Shown here piece by piece: positions 1 to 6,229 of a DNA stretch of 14,167 nt. A program made the position numbers and the translations under genes. The stretch lies in assembly GCA_945957495.1 (NCBI GenBank), contig CAMFLG010000032.1, positions 1 to 14,167 of the forward strand. The letters run 5' to 3'. The stretch is from an uncultured Pseudorhodobacter sp. (GTDB lineage Bacteria; Pseudomonadota; Alphaproteobacteria; Rhodobacterales; Rhodobacteraceae). Position 1 is the stretch's first letter. Each line of letters opens with the position of its first letter. The notes under the pieces are model-generated. The model made no database searches. It saw only the letters and a list, made by a program, of their open reading frames with translations, and was not told where the DNA came from.

Positions 1-1027
1 CCAGCCCCGCCTCGCGGCCATAGTACGGGCTGAGAACCCCGAAAGAGTGGCCATAACCGAAGGTGCGGTATTGCAGCACCTGATGTTCCTCAAAGAAGGT
101 GTTCAGCTTGGCCGTTACCTCGGCACAAGACGCGCCGGGCACCAGCAGGCTCATGCCATATTCATGCGCCGCCACGTTGATATCCCAGATCCGACGGCTG
201 GCCGCATCGACCTCGCCTACGAACATCGTGCGTTCCAGCGCGGTGTAATAGCCCGAAATCATCGGGAAAGTGTTCAGCGACAGGATATCGCCGCGCTGCA
301 ACTTGCGGCTCGTCACAGGGTTGTGCGCGCCATCGGTGTTGATGCCCGACTGGAACCAGACCCAGGTGTCGCGGTATTCGGCATCGGGGAAGCGCTTGGC
401 AATCTCCAACTCCATCGCATCGCGGCCCGCCATGGCCACGTCGATCTCGCGCGCGCCCTCGCGGACGGCCTCGCGGATGGCAAAGCCGCCCACATCGGCA
501 ACCGCCGCGCCGTGCCGGATCATCACCAGTTCGGCGGCGGATTTCGTCATCCGTTGTTCCATCGTCCCGCGCGAGATATCAACGCCGCGCTTGGGCTTCA
601 GGAAATGGTTCAGCTTTTCCGATTGCACCAGCGTCAGGTGATCCGCCTCGCAGCCGATGACCTTGCCTTCCCCCGTCACCGACAGAATCGCCCGCCAGTA
701 ATTGTCGCGCTGCCAGTCAGTATAGGTGATGTTGTCGCCATGGCAGCGCCGCCAAGGCTGGCCCGCATCAATGCCCGCCGAAATCGTGACGCTTTGCGTG
801 GGCGTCACCACCAGCCCATAGGGCCGCCCGAAAGAGCAATAGAGAAAGCCGGAATAATAGGCGATGTTGTGCATAGAGGTGAAGACGCAGGCCTCAACCC
901 CGTGAATCTCCATCAACTCGCGCAGGCCTTGCAGCCGGTCATCGTATTCCTCGGCCGCAAAGGGCAAAACCCGGTCGCCCTGATGGAACCGGTATTGCTG
1001 CGGGCGCTCAGTGATCTTGGCAGTCAT
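1..1027 (-). CDS. Creatinase (creatine amidinohydrolase), N-terminal 342 residues; 3' end outside window
   Basis: Hydrolyses creatine to sarcosine and urea in the cytoplasm (EC 3.5.3.3); a member of the M24 'pita-bread' fold that works without metal. The translation follows Pseudomonas creatinase closely from memory: the N-terminal domain carries SFGRPYGLVV (65-74), GQPWRR (89-94) and YTDWQRDNY (102-110); the C-terminal domain has WFQSGINTDGAHNPVT (224-239), in which His235 matches the catalytic His232, then FPMISGYYTALERT (254-267) and QYRTFGYGHSFG (319-330). The family is about 400 residues, so roughly 60 C-terminal residues lie beyond position 1. The ATG at 1025-1027 gives the usual short N-terminus; a GAGG lies a few bases upstream. 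An open frame on the plus strand covers the same DNA but is a shadow. No creatininase or sarcosine oxidase gene is visible in the window. A broader M24 hydrolase is the alternative, but the creatinase-specific stretches argue against it. Confidence 0.93.
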   Translation of the reverse strand, partial: MTAKITERPQQYRFHQGDRVLPFAAEEYDDRLQGLRELMEIHGVEACVFTSMHNIAYYSGFLYCSFGRPYGLVVTPTQSVTISAGIDAGQPWRRCHGDNITYTDWQRDNYWRAILSVTGEGKVIGCEADHLTLVQSEKLNHFLKPKRGVDISRGTMEQRMTKSAAELVMIRHGAAVADVGGFAIREAVREGAREIDVAMAGRDAMELEIAKRFPDAEYRDTWVWFQSGINTDGAHNPVTSRKLQRGDILSLNTFPMISGYYTALERTMFVGEVDAASRRIWDINVAAHEYGMSLLVPGASCAEVTAKLNTFFEEHQVLQYRTFGYGHSFGVLSPYYGREAGL

Positions 1028-1101
1028 CGTTCAGACCTCATGCTTGGGGTCTGGCCGATTGCGGCGCGGAACCCCGAAAGGTCCCGGCGTGCAGGACGAA
1101 A

Positions 1102-1156
1102 GCAGGCTTGGCCTGCAAGCGGCGGGGCATACCCCCTGTGACGACGCCATCGTCAC
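1102..1156 (-). promoter_or_regulatory. Hairpins in the creatinase leader
   Basis: Two perfect short dyads lie between the predicted promoter and the creatinase start. The first is GTGACGA/TCGTCAC (1138-1144 with 1150-1156, 5-nt loop), placed about where transcription would begin, so it could be an operator or a 5' mRNA hairpin. The second is GCAGGC/GCCTGC (1102-1107 with 1111-1116, 3-nt loop), followed on the minus strand by TTTCGT, a poor U-tract. A weaker GGGACC/GGTTCC dyad follows nearer the gene. I could not match the leader to a known riboswitch class. Function is inferred only. Confidence 0.4.
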
Positions 1157-1167
1157 GGCTCGCGGCC

Positions 1168-1196
1168 AAGATAGCCGTGGCCTGCGCGCTTTGCAA
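1168..1196 (-). promoter_or_regulatory. Sigma70-type promoter candidate for creatinase
   Basis: On the minus strand TTGCAA (1196-1191) is followed after exactly 17 bp by TATCTT (1173-1168). Each hexamer matches consensus at 4 of 6 positions. It would give a leader of about 135 nt before the creatinase ATG. It lies downstream of the yghU stop, so creatinase could be transcribed independently of yghU. Confidence 0.45.
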
Positions 1197-1201
1197 TCAC
1201 C

Positions 1202-1231
1202 CGTAAGGTGGGCAATATTGCCCACCTTACG
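1202..1231. repeat. Perfect 30-bp palindrome (REP-like)
   Basis: The half-site CGTAAGGTGGGCAAT is followed directly by its exact reverse complement. It starts 7 bp after the yghU stop codon and has no U-tract on either strand, so it resembles an intergenic REP-type hairpin more than an intrinsic terminator, although it could still protect the yghU mRNA 3' end. The GTAAG head and G-rich arm resemble the GTAG-headed repeats at 4426 and 4528 in design, not in arm sequence. Confidence 0.7.
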
Positions 1232-1238
1232 AAAGCCT

Positions 1239-2096
1239 TCACTTGGCGATCTTGTCGAAATCCGCCGCCTCATGGCGTTCGGGCAATTGCTCCTCCGCCT
1301 CTCCCCAGGATTTGTTCACCATGCGCCCGCGTTGCACCGCCGGGCGTGCGTCAATCGCCTTGGCCCAGCGTTGCACATTCACATAAGACTCCGTGTCCAG
1401 GAACGTGCCCGCATCGCCATAGGCGCGCCCCAGCGTCAGGTTGCCATACCACGGCCAGATCGCGATATCGGCGATGCTATACTCTGGCCCCGCGATGAAC
1501 TCGCGCGTTGCCAACTGCCGGTCCAGCACGTCCAACTGCCGCTTGACCTCCATCGCAAAGCGGTTGATCGGGTATTCCCATTTCTCGGGCGCATAAGCGT
1601 AGAAATGGCCAAAGCCGCCACCCAGATAGGGGGCCGATCCCATCTGCCAGAACAGCCAGTTCAGCGCCTCGGTCCGCGCCGCCGCTGCCTTCGGCAGGAA
1701 GGCCCCGAACTTTTCCGCCAGATGCAGCAGGATCGAGCCGGATTCGAACACCCGCACCGGCTCTGGCCCGGAAAGGTCCAGCAGCGCCGGGATTTTCGAA
1801 TTCGGGTTCACCTCGACAAAGCCCGATCCGAACTGATCGCCCTTGTTGATGTCGATCAGCCAGGCGTCATATTCGGCGCCAGTATGCCCCGCCGCCAGCA
1901 ACTCTTCGAACATCACCGTCACCTTGACGCCATTTGGCGTGGCCAGCGAATACAGTTGGAACGGATGCTTGCCCTTGGGCAATTCCTTGTCATGCGTCGG
2001 CCCGGCAATGGGGCGGTTGATGCTGGCGAAATTGCCGCCATTGGGCTTTTCCCAGGTCCAGACCTTGGGCGGAACATAGGGGGCAGGGTCTGACAT
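1239..2096 (-). CDS. yghU: YghU-type glutathione S-transferase / GSH-dependent disulfide-bond oxidoreductase
   Basis: Nu-class glutathione transferase, cytoplasmic, with disulfide-bond reductase activity towards small disulfides in the E. coli homologue. The 285 residues match E. coli YghU (about 288) along the whole length. The characteristic N-terminal extension (KVWTWEKPNGGNFASINRP, 11-29) is followed by the thioredoxin-like domain with LYSLATPNGVKV (48-59; the Thr-Pro-Asn replaces a catalytic Cys/Ser/Tyr), NPNSKIPAL (97-105, cis-Pro loop) and FESGS (117-121, glutathione gamma-glutamyl binding). The all-helical C-terminal domain contains NWLFWQMGSAPYLGGGFGHF and ADIAIWPW. The ATG at 2094-2096 is preceded by AAGGAAG (2110-2104) at 7 nt, which supports this start. 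It is upstream of creatinase on the same strand, but 211 bp and a separate promoter lie between them. Confidence 0.95.
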   Translation of the reverse strand: MSDPAPYVPPKVWTWEKPNGGNFASINRPIAGPTHDKELPKGKHPFQLYSLATPNGVKVTVMFEELLAAGHTGAEYDAWLIDINKGDQFGSGFVEVNPNSKIPALLDLSGPEPVRVFESGSILLHLAEKFGAFLPKAAAARTEALNWLFWQMGSAPYLGGGFGHFYAYAPEKWEYPINRFAMEVKRQLDVLDRQLATREFIAGPEYSIADIAIWPWYGNLTLGRAYGDAGTFLDTESYVNVQRWAKAIDARPAVQRGRMVNKSWGEAEEQLPERHEAADFDKIAK

Positions 2097-2130
2097 GCGT
2101 GCGCTTCCTTCTCACCAGATGGTTTGCCGC

Positions 2131-2159
2131 AGGCTAGGCCGTTCCGCACGCCCCAACAA
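2131..2159 (-). promoter_or_regulatory. Promoter candidate for yghU
   Basis: Minus strand TTGTTG (2159-2154), 17-bp spacer, TAGCCT (2136-2131). The -35 is fair and the -10 weak; spacing and distance to the yghU ATG (about 35 bp) are appropriate. Confidence 0.35.
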
Positions 2160-2290
2160 GCGCCCACCGGCATGCCCGCTGCGCGCAAATCTGCCTATGC
2201 CTGTGCGCGGATGCCGAAACCCGCGCCACCGCCCTTGCAGACGCAGCACGCCTTCCCATCTGTGAACGGCAACAACGCAAGGAGAGCAGG

Positions 2291-2620
2291 ATGCAGTGCC
2301 CCGTCGATGGCGCGACTCTGGTGATGGCAGAGCGCAGCGGAGTCGAGATTGACTATTGCCCGAAATGCCGGGGTGTCTGGCTGGACCGGGGCGAGTTGGA
2401 CAAGATCATCGACCGCGCCGCCACCCCCGCGCCAGCACCCGAACCCACCCCGCGCGCGCGCGAGGCGCCGGTCTATCTGGCAGAACCCGGCCGCACCCCG
2501 GACCGTTACGCGGAACCCCCGCGCCGCAAATTGCGCGATGACGACGACGATGATGACTACCGCGGCGGCCACCGCAAGAAACGCCGTGAAAGCTTTCTGG
2601 GCGAATTGTTCGATTTCTGA
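2291..2620 (+). CDS. Small zinc-ribbon (zf-TFIIB family) protein
   Basis: A 109-residue protein of unknown role. The N-terminal 40 residues form the zf-TFIIB-type ribbon: CPVDG (3-7), then DYCPKCRGVWLDRGELDKII (21-40), the hallmark C-x2-C-x-G-V-W-L-D-x-G-E-L motif. The first knuckle has Cys3 but Asp6 where a second Cys is usual, so metal binding may use a mixed ligand set. A Pro/Ala-rich linker follows (43-80), then an acidic run of seven Asp (83-89), a basic RGGHRKKRR stretch (91-99) and a hydrophobic C-terminus ending FDF. AAGGAG (2279-2284) sits 6 nt before the ATG, a strong ribosome site. It converges on the SDR gene across a strong hairpin. I do not recognise a specific function. Confidence 0.88.
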   Translation: MQCPVDGATLVMAERSGVEIDYCPKCRGVWLDRGELDKIIDRAATPAPAPEPTPRAREAPVYLAEPGRTPDRYAEPPRRKLRDDDDDDDYRGGHRKKRRESFLGELFDF

Positions 2621-2632
2621 TCCGCAATGGCC

Positions 2633-2663
2633 GCAGGCAGGCCCGATCGCCGGGCCCGCCTGC
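2633..2663. terminator. Hairpin terminator between convergent genes
   Basis: GCAGGC-A-GGCCCG (2633-2645) pairs with CGGGCC-C-GCCTGC (2651-2663): 12 base pairs with one A/C mismatch and a 5-nt loop. It fills the 49-bp gap between the stops of the zinc-ribbon gene (+) and the SDR gene (-), so it probably serves both. A short T-rich run follows on the plus strand only. Confidence 0.6.
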
Positions 2664-2669
2664 TTGCAT

Positions 2670-3371
2670 TCAAACAGACCGCGTGATGCCGCCATCCACC
2701 CGCAGGTTCTGCCCGGTGATATAGCCCGACGCATCCGAGGCCAGAAAGCTGATCGTGCCCGCAATCTCTTCCACCCGGCCATAGCGGCCCATCGGAATGC
2801 GGGCGCGGAACTCTTCCTTTTCCGGCAGCGAATTGATGAAGCCCGGCAGCACATTGTTCAGCCGGATGCCTTGCGCCGCGTATTTGTCGGCGAAAAGCTT
2901 GGTAAACGCGGCCAACCCGGCCCGTGCCACGCCCGAGGTCGGGAACACCGGATCGGGTTCAAAGGTGGCAAAGGTGGTGATGTTGATGATCGACCCGCCC
3001 GTGCCCTGCGCCTCCATGATCGGCGTCACCAGACGGATCGGGCGCACCGCAGACAGGAAATACACGTCAAACCCCTGATGCCAGGCCTCATCCGTGATCT
3101 CCAACAGCGGCGCGCGCGGCCCGTGCCCGGCAGAGTTCACCAGAACGTCAATCCGGCCAAACCGCGCCATGGTCGCATCCACCAGCCGCTTTACATCGTC
3201 ATTCGACTGGTTCGATCCCGTCACACCGACGCCGCCCAATTCGGCCGCCAGAGCCTCGCCCTTGCCGGAACTGGACAGAATCGCCACGGCGAACCCATCC
3301 GCCGCCAGCCGCCGCGCTGCCGCAGCCCCCATGCCCGATCCGCCCGCCGTAATCACTGCAACCTTTTGCAT
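2670..3371 (-). CDS. SDR-family protein with a non-canonical active site
   Basis: A 233-residue short-chain dehydrogenase/reductase fold. The N-terminus has the dinucleotide-binding glycine motif (TAGGSGMG, 8-15), VNSAG (78-82, for NNAG) and the typical ending ITGQNLRVDGG (218-228), as in FabG-like SDRs. The catalytic tetrad is absent: aligned with E. coli FabG, catalytic Asn becomes Tyr104, Ser becomes Thr133, Tyr151 becomes Ser146 and Lys155 becomes Arg150 (the spacings of 13 and 4 are kept). It may therefore bind a cofactor without classic hydride-transfer chemistry, or use other residues. The ATG at 3369-3371 was chosen because AGGAGGAG lies just upstream and the Rossmann beta-1 strand begins at once; the longer frame to 3545 overlaps the divergent peptidase gene. 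That peptidase starts 58 bp away, so regulation may be shared. Substrate unknown. Confidence 0.88.
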   Translation of the reverse strand: MQKVAVITAGGSGMGAAAARRLAADGFAVAILSSSGKGEALAAELGGVGVTGSNQSNDDVKRLVDATMARFGRIDVLVNSAGHGPRAPLLEITDEAWHQGFDVYFLSAVRPIRLVTPIMEAQGTGGSIINITTFATFEPDPVFPTSGVARAGLAAFTKLFADKYAAQGIRLNNVLPGFINSLPEKEEFRARIPMGRYGRVEEIAGTISFLASDASGYITGQNLRVDGGITRSV

Positions 3372-3429
3372 TTTCGCGCTCCTCCTGCTTTGCTGCAAGC
3401 TGCCACGCCACAGACAGATTGGAAACCCC

Positions 3430-4419
3430 ATGCGCCCCGGTCCCCGCAACCTGATCACCGATGTGCCCGGCCTGTTGGTGGGGCAGGCCGAGGATGCGGC
3501 GCTGCGGTCGGGTTGCACGGTTCTGTTGGGACACAAGCCGTTCACGGCGGCGGTTCATGTGATGGGCGGCGCGCCGGGCAGCCGCGAAACCGACCTGCTT
3601 GCGCCCGACCGGCTGGTGCAAGAGGTCGATGCGCTGGTGCTGTCGGGCGGCTCCGCCTTTGGTCTGGACGCCTGTTCGGGCGTGGCCGACGGATTGCGGG
3701 CGCTGGGGCGCGGCTTTGCCGTGGGGGATCAGCGCGTGCCAATCGTGCCGGGTGCGATCCTGTTCGATCTGCTGAACGGCGGCAACAAGGATTGGGAGCG
3801 CAACCCCTACGGCGATCTTGGCCGCGCCGCCCTGGCTGTGGCCGCGCCGGACTTTGCCCTTGGCAGCGCCGGCGCCGGCTATGGCGCGGCCACGGGGCGT
3901 TGGAAGGGCGGGCTGGGCTCTGCCTCGCTGGTGCTGGACAGCGGCTTTACAGTGGGCGCTCTTGTGGCAGTAAACGCGCTGGGCTCGGTCACGGTGGGCG
4001 AGACAGCGCAGTTCTGGGCCGCACCATGGGAGCAGGAGGCAGAGTTCGGCGGGCGTGGTATCTGCCCCGACCCGGCCCCGATGACCGACGCGCAGCCCGG
4101 CAAGCGGATGGGCGAGGCCACCACCATCGCCATTGTCGCCACCGATGCAGGCTTGACGCAGGCGCAGGCGCAGCGCATCGCCACAGCCGCGCATGACGGC
4201 ATGGCGCGGGCCATCGTGCCGTCGCATAGCCTGCTGGACGGCGATCTGGTGTTTGCCGCAGCCACCGGCGCACGGCCTTTGTCGGACTCGATCCGCGACA
4301 TCTTCCAGATCGGCCACGCCGCCGCCACCTGCCTTGCCCGCGCCATCGCCCGCGCGGTTTATGAAGCAAAGGCGATGCCCGGCGATCTGCAACCCAGCTG
4401 GTCCAGCCGCTTTCGCTAG
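3430..4419 (+). CDS. P1-family (S58, DmpA/NylC-like) N-terminal-nucleophile peptidase
   Basis: A 329-residue member of the self-processing hydrolase family that includes the aminopeptidase DmpA, beta-peptidyl aminopeptidases and the nylon-oligomer hydrolase NylC. Visible signatures are the N-terminal ITDVPGLLVGQ (9-19), ALVLSGGSAFGLDACSGVADGL (68-89), NPYGDLG (125-131), GALVAVNALGS (176-186, Asn182 matching the conserved active-site Asn) and ATTIAIVATDAGLT (230-243) followed by AHDGMARAIVPSHSLLDGDLVFA (254-276). Thr231 aligns with the nucleophile exposed by self-cleavage; the preceding residue is Ala230, where NylC has Asn and DmpA has Gly. There is no signal peptide, so it is cytoplasmic. 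The ATG at 3430 is preceded by GGAAA; longer in-frame starts run into the divergent SDR gene. The true substrate cannot be told from sequence. Confidence 0.9.
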   Translation: MRPGPRNLITDVPGLLVGQAEDAALRSGCTVLLGHKPFTAAVHVMGGAPGSRETDLLAPDRLVQEVDALVLSGGSAFGLDACSGVADGLRALGRGFAVGDQRVPIVPGAILFDLLNGGNKDWERNPYGDLGRAALAVAAPDFALGSAGAGYGAATGRWKGGLGSASLVLDSGFTVGALVAVNALGSVTVGETAQFWAAPWEQEAEFGGRGICPDPAPMTDAQPGKRMGEATTIAIVATDAGLTQAQAQRIATAAHDGMARAIVPSHSLLDGDLVFAAATGARPLSDSIRDIFQIGHAAATCLARAIARAVYEAKAMPGDLQPSWSSRFR

Positions 4420-4425
4420 GGGGCG

Positions 4426-4455
4426 CGTAGGTCGGGGTTCACCCCGGCTCTGCCC
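4426..4455 (+). repeat. REP-like repeat with GTAG head, copy 1
   Basis: A 30-nt unit starting CGTAGG, then GTCGGGG-TTCA-CCCCGGC forming a 7-bp stem with one G-T pair, then CTCTGCCC. It matches copy 2 (4528-4557) at 28 of 30 positions. A GTAG tetranucleotide next to a short hairpin is the classic layout of REP sequences handled by RAYT transposases; no such transposase is in the window. It begins 7 bp after the peptidase stop codon. Confidence 0.7.
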
Positions 4456-4467
4456 ATCTTACCCAAA

Positions 4468-4502
4468 GGCGCCTCCCCCCTGATTGGGGCAGGGGACGGC
4501 GC
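4468..4502. terminator. GC-rich hairpin between convergent genes
   Basis: GCGCC-T-CCCC (4469-4478) pairs with GGGG-A-[C]-GGCGC (4492-4502) with one bulged base; an inner CCCC/GGGG pairing is an alternative. It lies between the two REP-like copies in the 219-bp gap separating the convergent peptidase gene and moaE. There is no clear U-tract, so it may be a terminator or a structural spacer of the repeat cluster. Confidence 0.35.
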
Positions 4503-4527
4503 ACCGAGACCTCACCAACGCTGTACC

Positions 4528-4557
4528 CGTAGGTCGGGGTTCACCCCGACTCTGCCA
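4528..4557 (+). repeat. REP-like repeat with GTAG head, copy 2
   Basis: Same orientation as copy 1, 102 bp away, differing at two positions. Here the stem is perfect (GTCGGGG/CCCCGAC, loop TTCA), so one of the two differences changes a G-T pair to a Watson-Crick pair. The rest of the gap to moaE (4558-4638) shows nothing I can name. Confidence 0.7.
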
Positions 4558-4638
4558 ATTCCCTAAAAATCCGTAAACGAAACACCTAACCCATTGGCCC
4601 AAAACATCAATAGATATGTCCCCACCCGGGACAGGGCG

Positions 4639-5079
4639 TTACCAGCGCCCCAGCGCCGCCTCATCCGCCTCTTTCGCGGCCACCCAAGCCTCGCCATCGA
4701 CGCCCAGTTCCTTCTTCCAGAACGGCGCACGGGATTTCAGGTAGTCCATCAGAAACTCTGCCGCCGCAAAGGCCTCGGCCCGGTGCGCCGCCGCCGTAGC
4801 CACCATCATGATCGCCTCGTCCCCCGCCAGCCGCCCGTAGCGGTGGATCACCAGCGCATCCGCCAGTTTCCACCGCACCGCCGCCTGATCCATCATCGCG
4901 GCAATCGCCTTTTCGGTCATGCCGGGGTAATGCTCGATCTCCATTGCCGCCAAGGCACCGCCATTGTCGCGCACCAACCCGGTAAAGGTGACAACCGCCC
5001 CCGCCCCCTGCAGCCCCGCCGCGAAAGCGTTGCTTTCCGCGCCCAGATCGAACGGCTCTGCCTGAACCGACAGCCGCAT
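4639..5079 (-). CDS. moaE: Molybdopterin synthase catalytic subunit MoaE
   Basis: The large subunit of molybdopterin synthase, which transfers sulfur from MoaD thiocarboxylate to precursor Z (cPMP) to make molybdopterin. At 146 residues it has normal family length. Motifs: GAVVTFTGLVRD (27-38), AMEIEHYPGMTEKAI (45-59), VIHRYGRLAGDEAIMMV (77-93) and FLMDYLKSRAPFWKKE (109-124), which contains the two lysines (Lys115 and Lys122) corresponding to E. coli Lys119 and Lys126 in the active site. The start lies one base after the moaD stop, so translation is probably coupled and the two subunits are made together. Last gene of the pgsA-moaD-moaE unit. Confidence 0.96.
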   Translation of the reverse strand: MRLSVQAEPFDLGAESNAFAAGLQGAGAVVTFTGLVRDNGGALAAMEIEHYPGMTEKAIAAMMDQAAVRWKLADALVIHRYGRLAGDEAIMMVATAAAHRAEAFAAAEFLMDYLKSRAPFWKKELGVDGEAWVAAKEADEAALGRW

Positions 5080-5080
5080 C

Positions 5081-5329
5081 TCAGCCCCCGGTCATCGGCG
5101 GGAAAAACGCCACTTCCCGCACACCCGCAAGCGGCGCATCAAACGAGGACAAGTCCTGATCCAGTGCCACCCGCAGCGAGGTCAGGTCGGCAAAGGCCCA
5201 GGCATAACGCTCTTCCTTCGCCGCCAGTTCCGTAATCAGATCGGCTACCGTCGCGGCCTGCGTTTCCAGCCGCTCGCGCGGCACGCCCACCCGTTCGCGC
5301 ACCCAGGCGAAATACAGCACCTCGATCAT
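5081..5329 (-). CDS. moaD: Molybdopterin synthase sulfur carrier MoaD
   Basis: An 82-residue ubiquitin-like (beta-grasp) protein ending in Gly-Gly (FFPPMTGG), the tail that is adenylated by MoeB-type enzymes, thiocarboxylated and inserted into the MoaE active site. The start MIEVLYFAWVRERVG is typical of MoaD. The ATG overlaps the pgsA stop by 4 nt (ATGA at 5326-5329), and moaE follows after one base, so the three genes form one translationally coupled unit. Confidence 0.96.
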   Translation of the reverse strand: MIEVLYFAWVRERVGVPRERLETQAATVADLITELAAKEERYAWAFADLTSLRVALDQDLSSFDAPLAGVREVAFFPPMTGG

Positions 5330-5991
5330 GTGTCATCCCGCAGGAACGGCAACGCCTTGCGCAGGTAGTCCCATCCGGTGATCGCCGTCAGCACCGCCGC
5401 AATCCACATCAGCACCAGCCCGGCATCGCCCGCAACCGACGCGCAGTCACGCTTGCCGCAGGCGCGGATCGGGTCGGCCACACCCTGATTGACCGCGTCC
5501 AGATATTGCTCTGGCGTCATGCCATGCATGGCCACGCCGTTCAGATATTCCAGCCCCGTGCCCAGAAACAGCACCGCAATCGCGATCATCTGCGCCGTGG
5601 TCTTCCATTTCGCCAGTTTGGTGACTTTCAGCAGCCCCGCCTTGGCCCCCAGAAACTCGCGCAGTCCAGATACGAAAACCTCGCGGAACAGGATCACCGT
5701 CGCAGGCAGGATCAGCCAGGGGTTCATCCCGGAATAGCCGGTCAGCACCATGATCGCGATCACCACCATCGCCTTGTCGGCAATCGGGTCCAGCATGGCG
5801 CCGAACTTGCTTTCCTGTTTCCACAGCCGCGCCAGATAGCCGTCGAAATAGTCGGTGATCGCCGCAAGGATGAACAGCGACAGCGCGAACCAATCCGCCC
5901 AGGGCCGTTGGAAATACAAAAACATCACGGCCACGCCGGGGGCCGCCAGCAGGCGCAGGAAGGTCAGGGTGTTGGGAATAGACCATTTCAT
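5326..5991 (-). CDS. pgsA: CDP-diacylglycerol-glycerol-3-phosphate 3-phosphatidyltransferase
   Basis: Makes phosphatidylglycerol phosphate from CDP-diacylglycerol and glycerol-3-phosphate at the inner membrane, the committed step to phosphatidylglycerol and cardiolipin. The 221 residues carry the exact CDP-alcohol phosphatidyltransferase motif D-x2-D-G-x2-A-R-x8-G-x3-D-x3-D: Asp47, Asp50, Gly51, Ala54, Arg55, Gly64, Asp68 and Asp72. The start MKWSIPNTLTFLRLLAAPG is the usual PgsA N-terminus, so the ATG at 5989-5991 is preferred over the in-frame ATG 33 codons upstream; its Shine-Dalgarno is weak. Hydrophobic segments cover about 11-27, 35-46, 74-90, 95-110, 131-146 and 187-205. A short insertion around 150-185 includes two cysteines (ACGKRDC). 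In many alphaproteobacteria uvrC precedes pgsA-moaD-moaE; here the upstream DNA holds no uvrC. Confidence 0.95.
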   Translation of the reverse strand: MKWSIPNTLTFLRLLAAPGVAVMFLYFQRPWADWFALSLFILAAITDYFDGYLARLWKQESKFGAMLDPIADKAMVVIAIMVLTGYSGMNPWLILPATVILFREVFVSGLREFLGAKAGLLKVTKLAKWKTTAQMIAIAVLFLGTGLEYLNGVAMHGMTPEQYLDAVNQGVADPIRACGKRDCASVAGDAGLVLMWIAAVLTAITGWDYLRKALPFLRDDT

Positions 5992-6133
5992 GACGCGGAC
6001 CGTAGCCCAACTATCAGAGCGGGGGAAAGGCCGATTTGAAAGCAAGATGCGGTCAAATGCCCGAATTTTGCGCGACAGGCAGAATAGCACCGATAGGTCG
6101 TGTGCATGAGGATCTGTCAGAGCATCAAACTAA

Positions 6134-6229
6134 AGCCTGTCTGGTTAACACGGAATCGAAAATCGCTGCCTCTCGCTGCGCGCGACCGCGAATTTCGATC
6201 CGCATGTATCTATGAAAACCAGACAGGCT
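6134..6229. repeat. 96-bp nested palindromic element, copy 1 (MITE-like)
   Basis: Outer arms AGCCTGTCTGGTT (6134-6146) and its exact reverse complement (6217-6229) form a 13-bp terminal inverted repeat. CTAA lies directly outside each end (6130-6133 and 6230-6233), consistent with a 4-bp target-site duplication. Inside, GAATCGAAAATCGC (6153-6166) nearly pairs with GCGAATTTCGATC (6188-6200). The 25-nt core (6151-6175) is shared with copy 2 at 24 of 25 positions. It encodes nothing convincing. It lies in the long gap between pgsA and rplT. Confidence 0.75.

Noticed and set aside
176..190. DMSP lyase or Xaa-Pro peptidase as identity of the left-edge M24 gene
   Set aside because: The creatinase-specific stretches (SFGRPY, TDWQRDNY, GINTDGAHNPVT) fit creatinase much better.
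47..1141. Long plus-strand open frame (364 codons)
   Set aside because: It is antisense to creatinase, whose motifs are clear; the plus-strand translation has shadow-like composition (Arg/His/Ala rich) and no recognisable domain.
1028..1170. Guanidine-type riboswitch in the creatinase leader
   Set aside because: The substrate logic is tempting, but the conserved elements of guanidine-I, -II or -III RNAs are not visible.
1011..2093. Long plus-strand open frame over yghU
   Set aside because: Antisense shadow of a gene matching E. coli YghU over its full length.
2349..4196. 615-codon plus-strand open frame
   Set aside because: It crosses the zinc-ribbon gene, the SDR gene and the peptidase gene in other frames; all three have family motifs and this frame has none.
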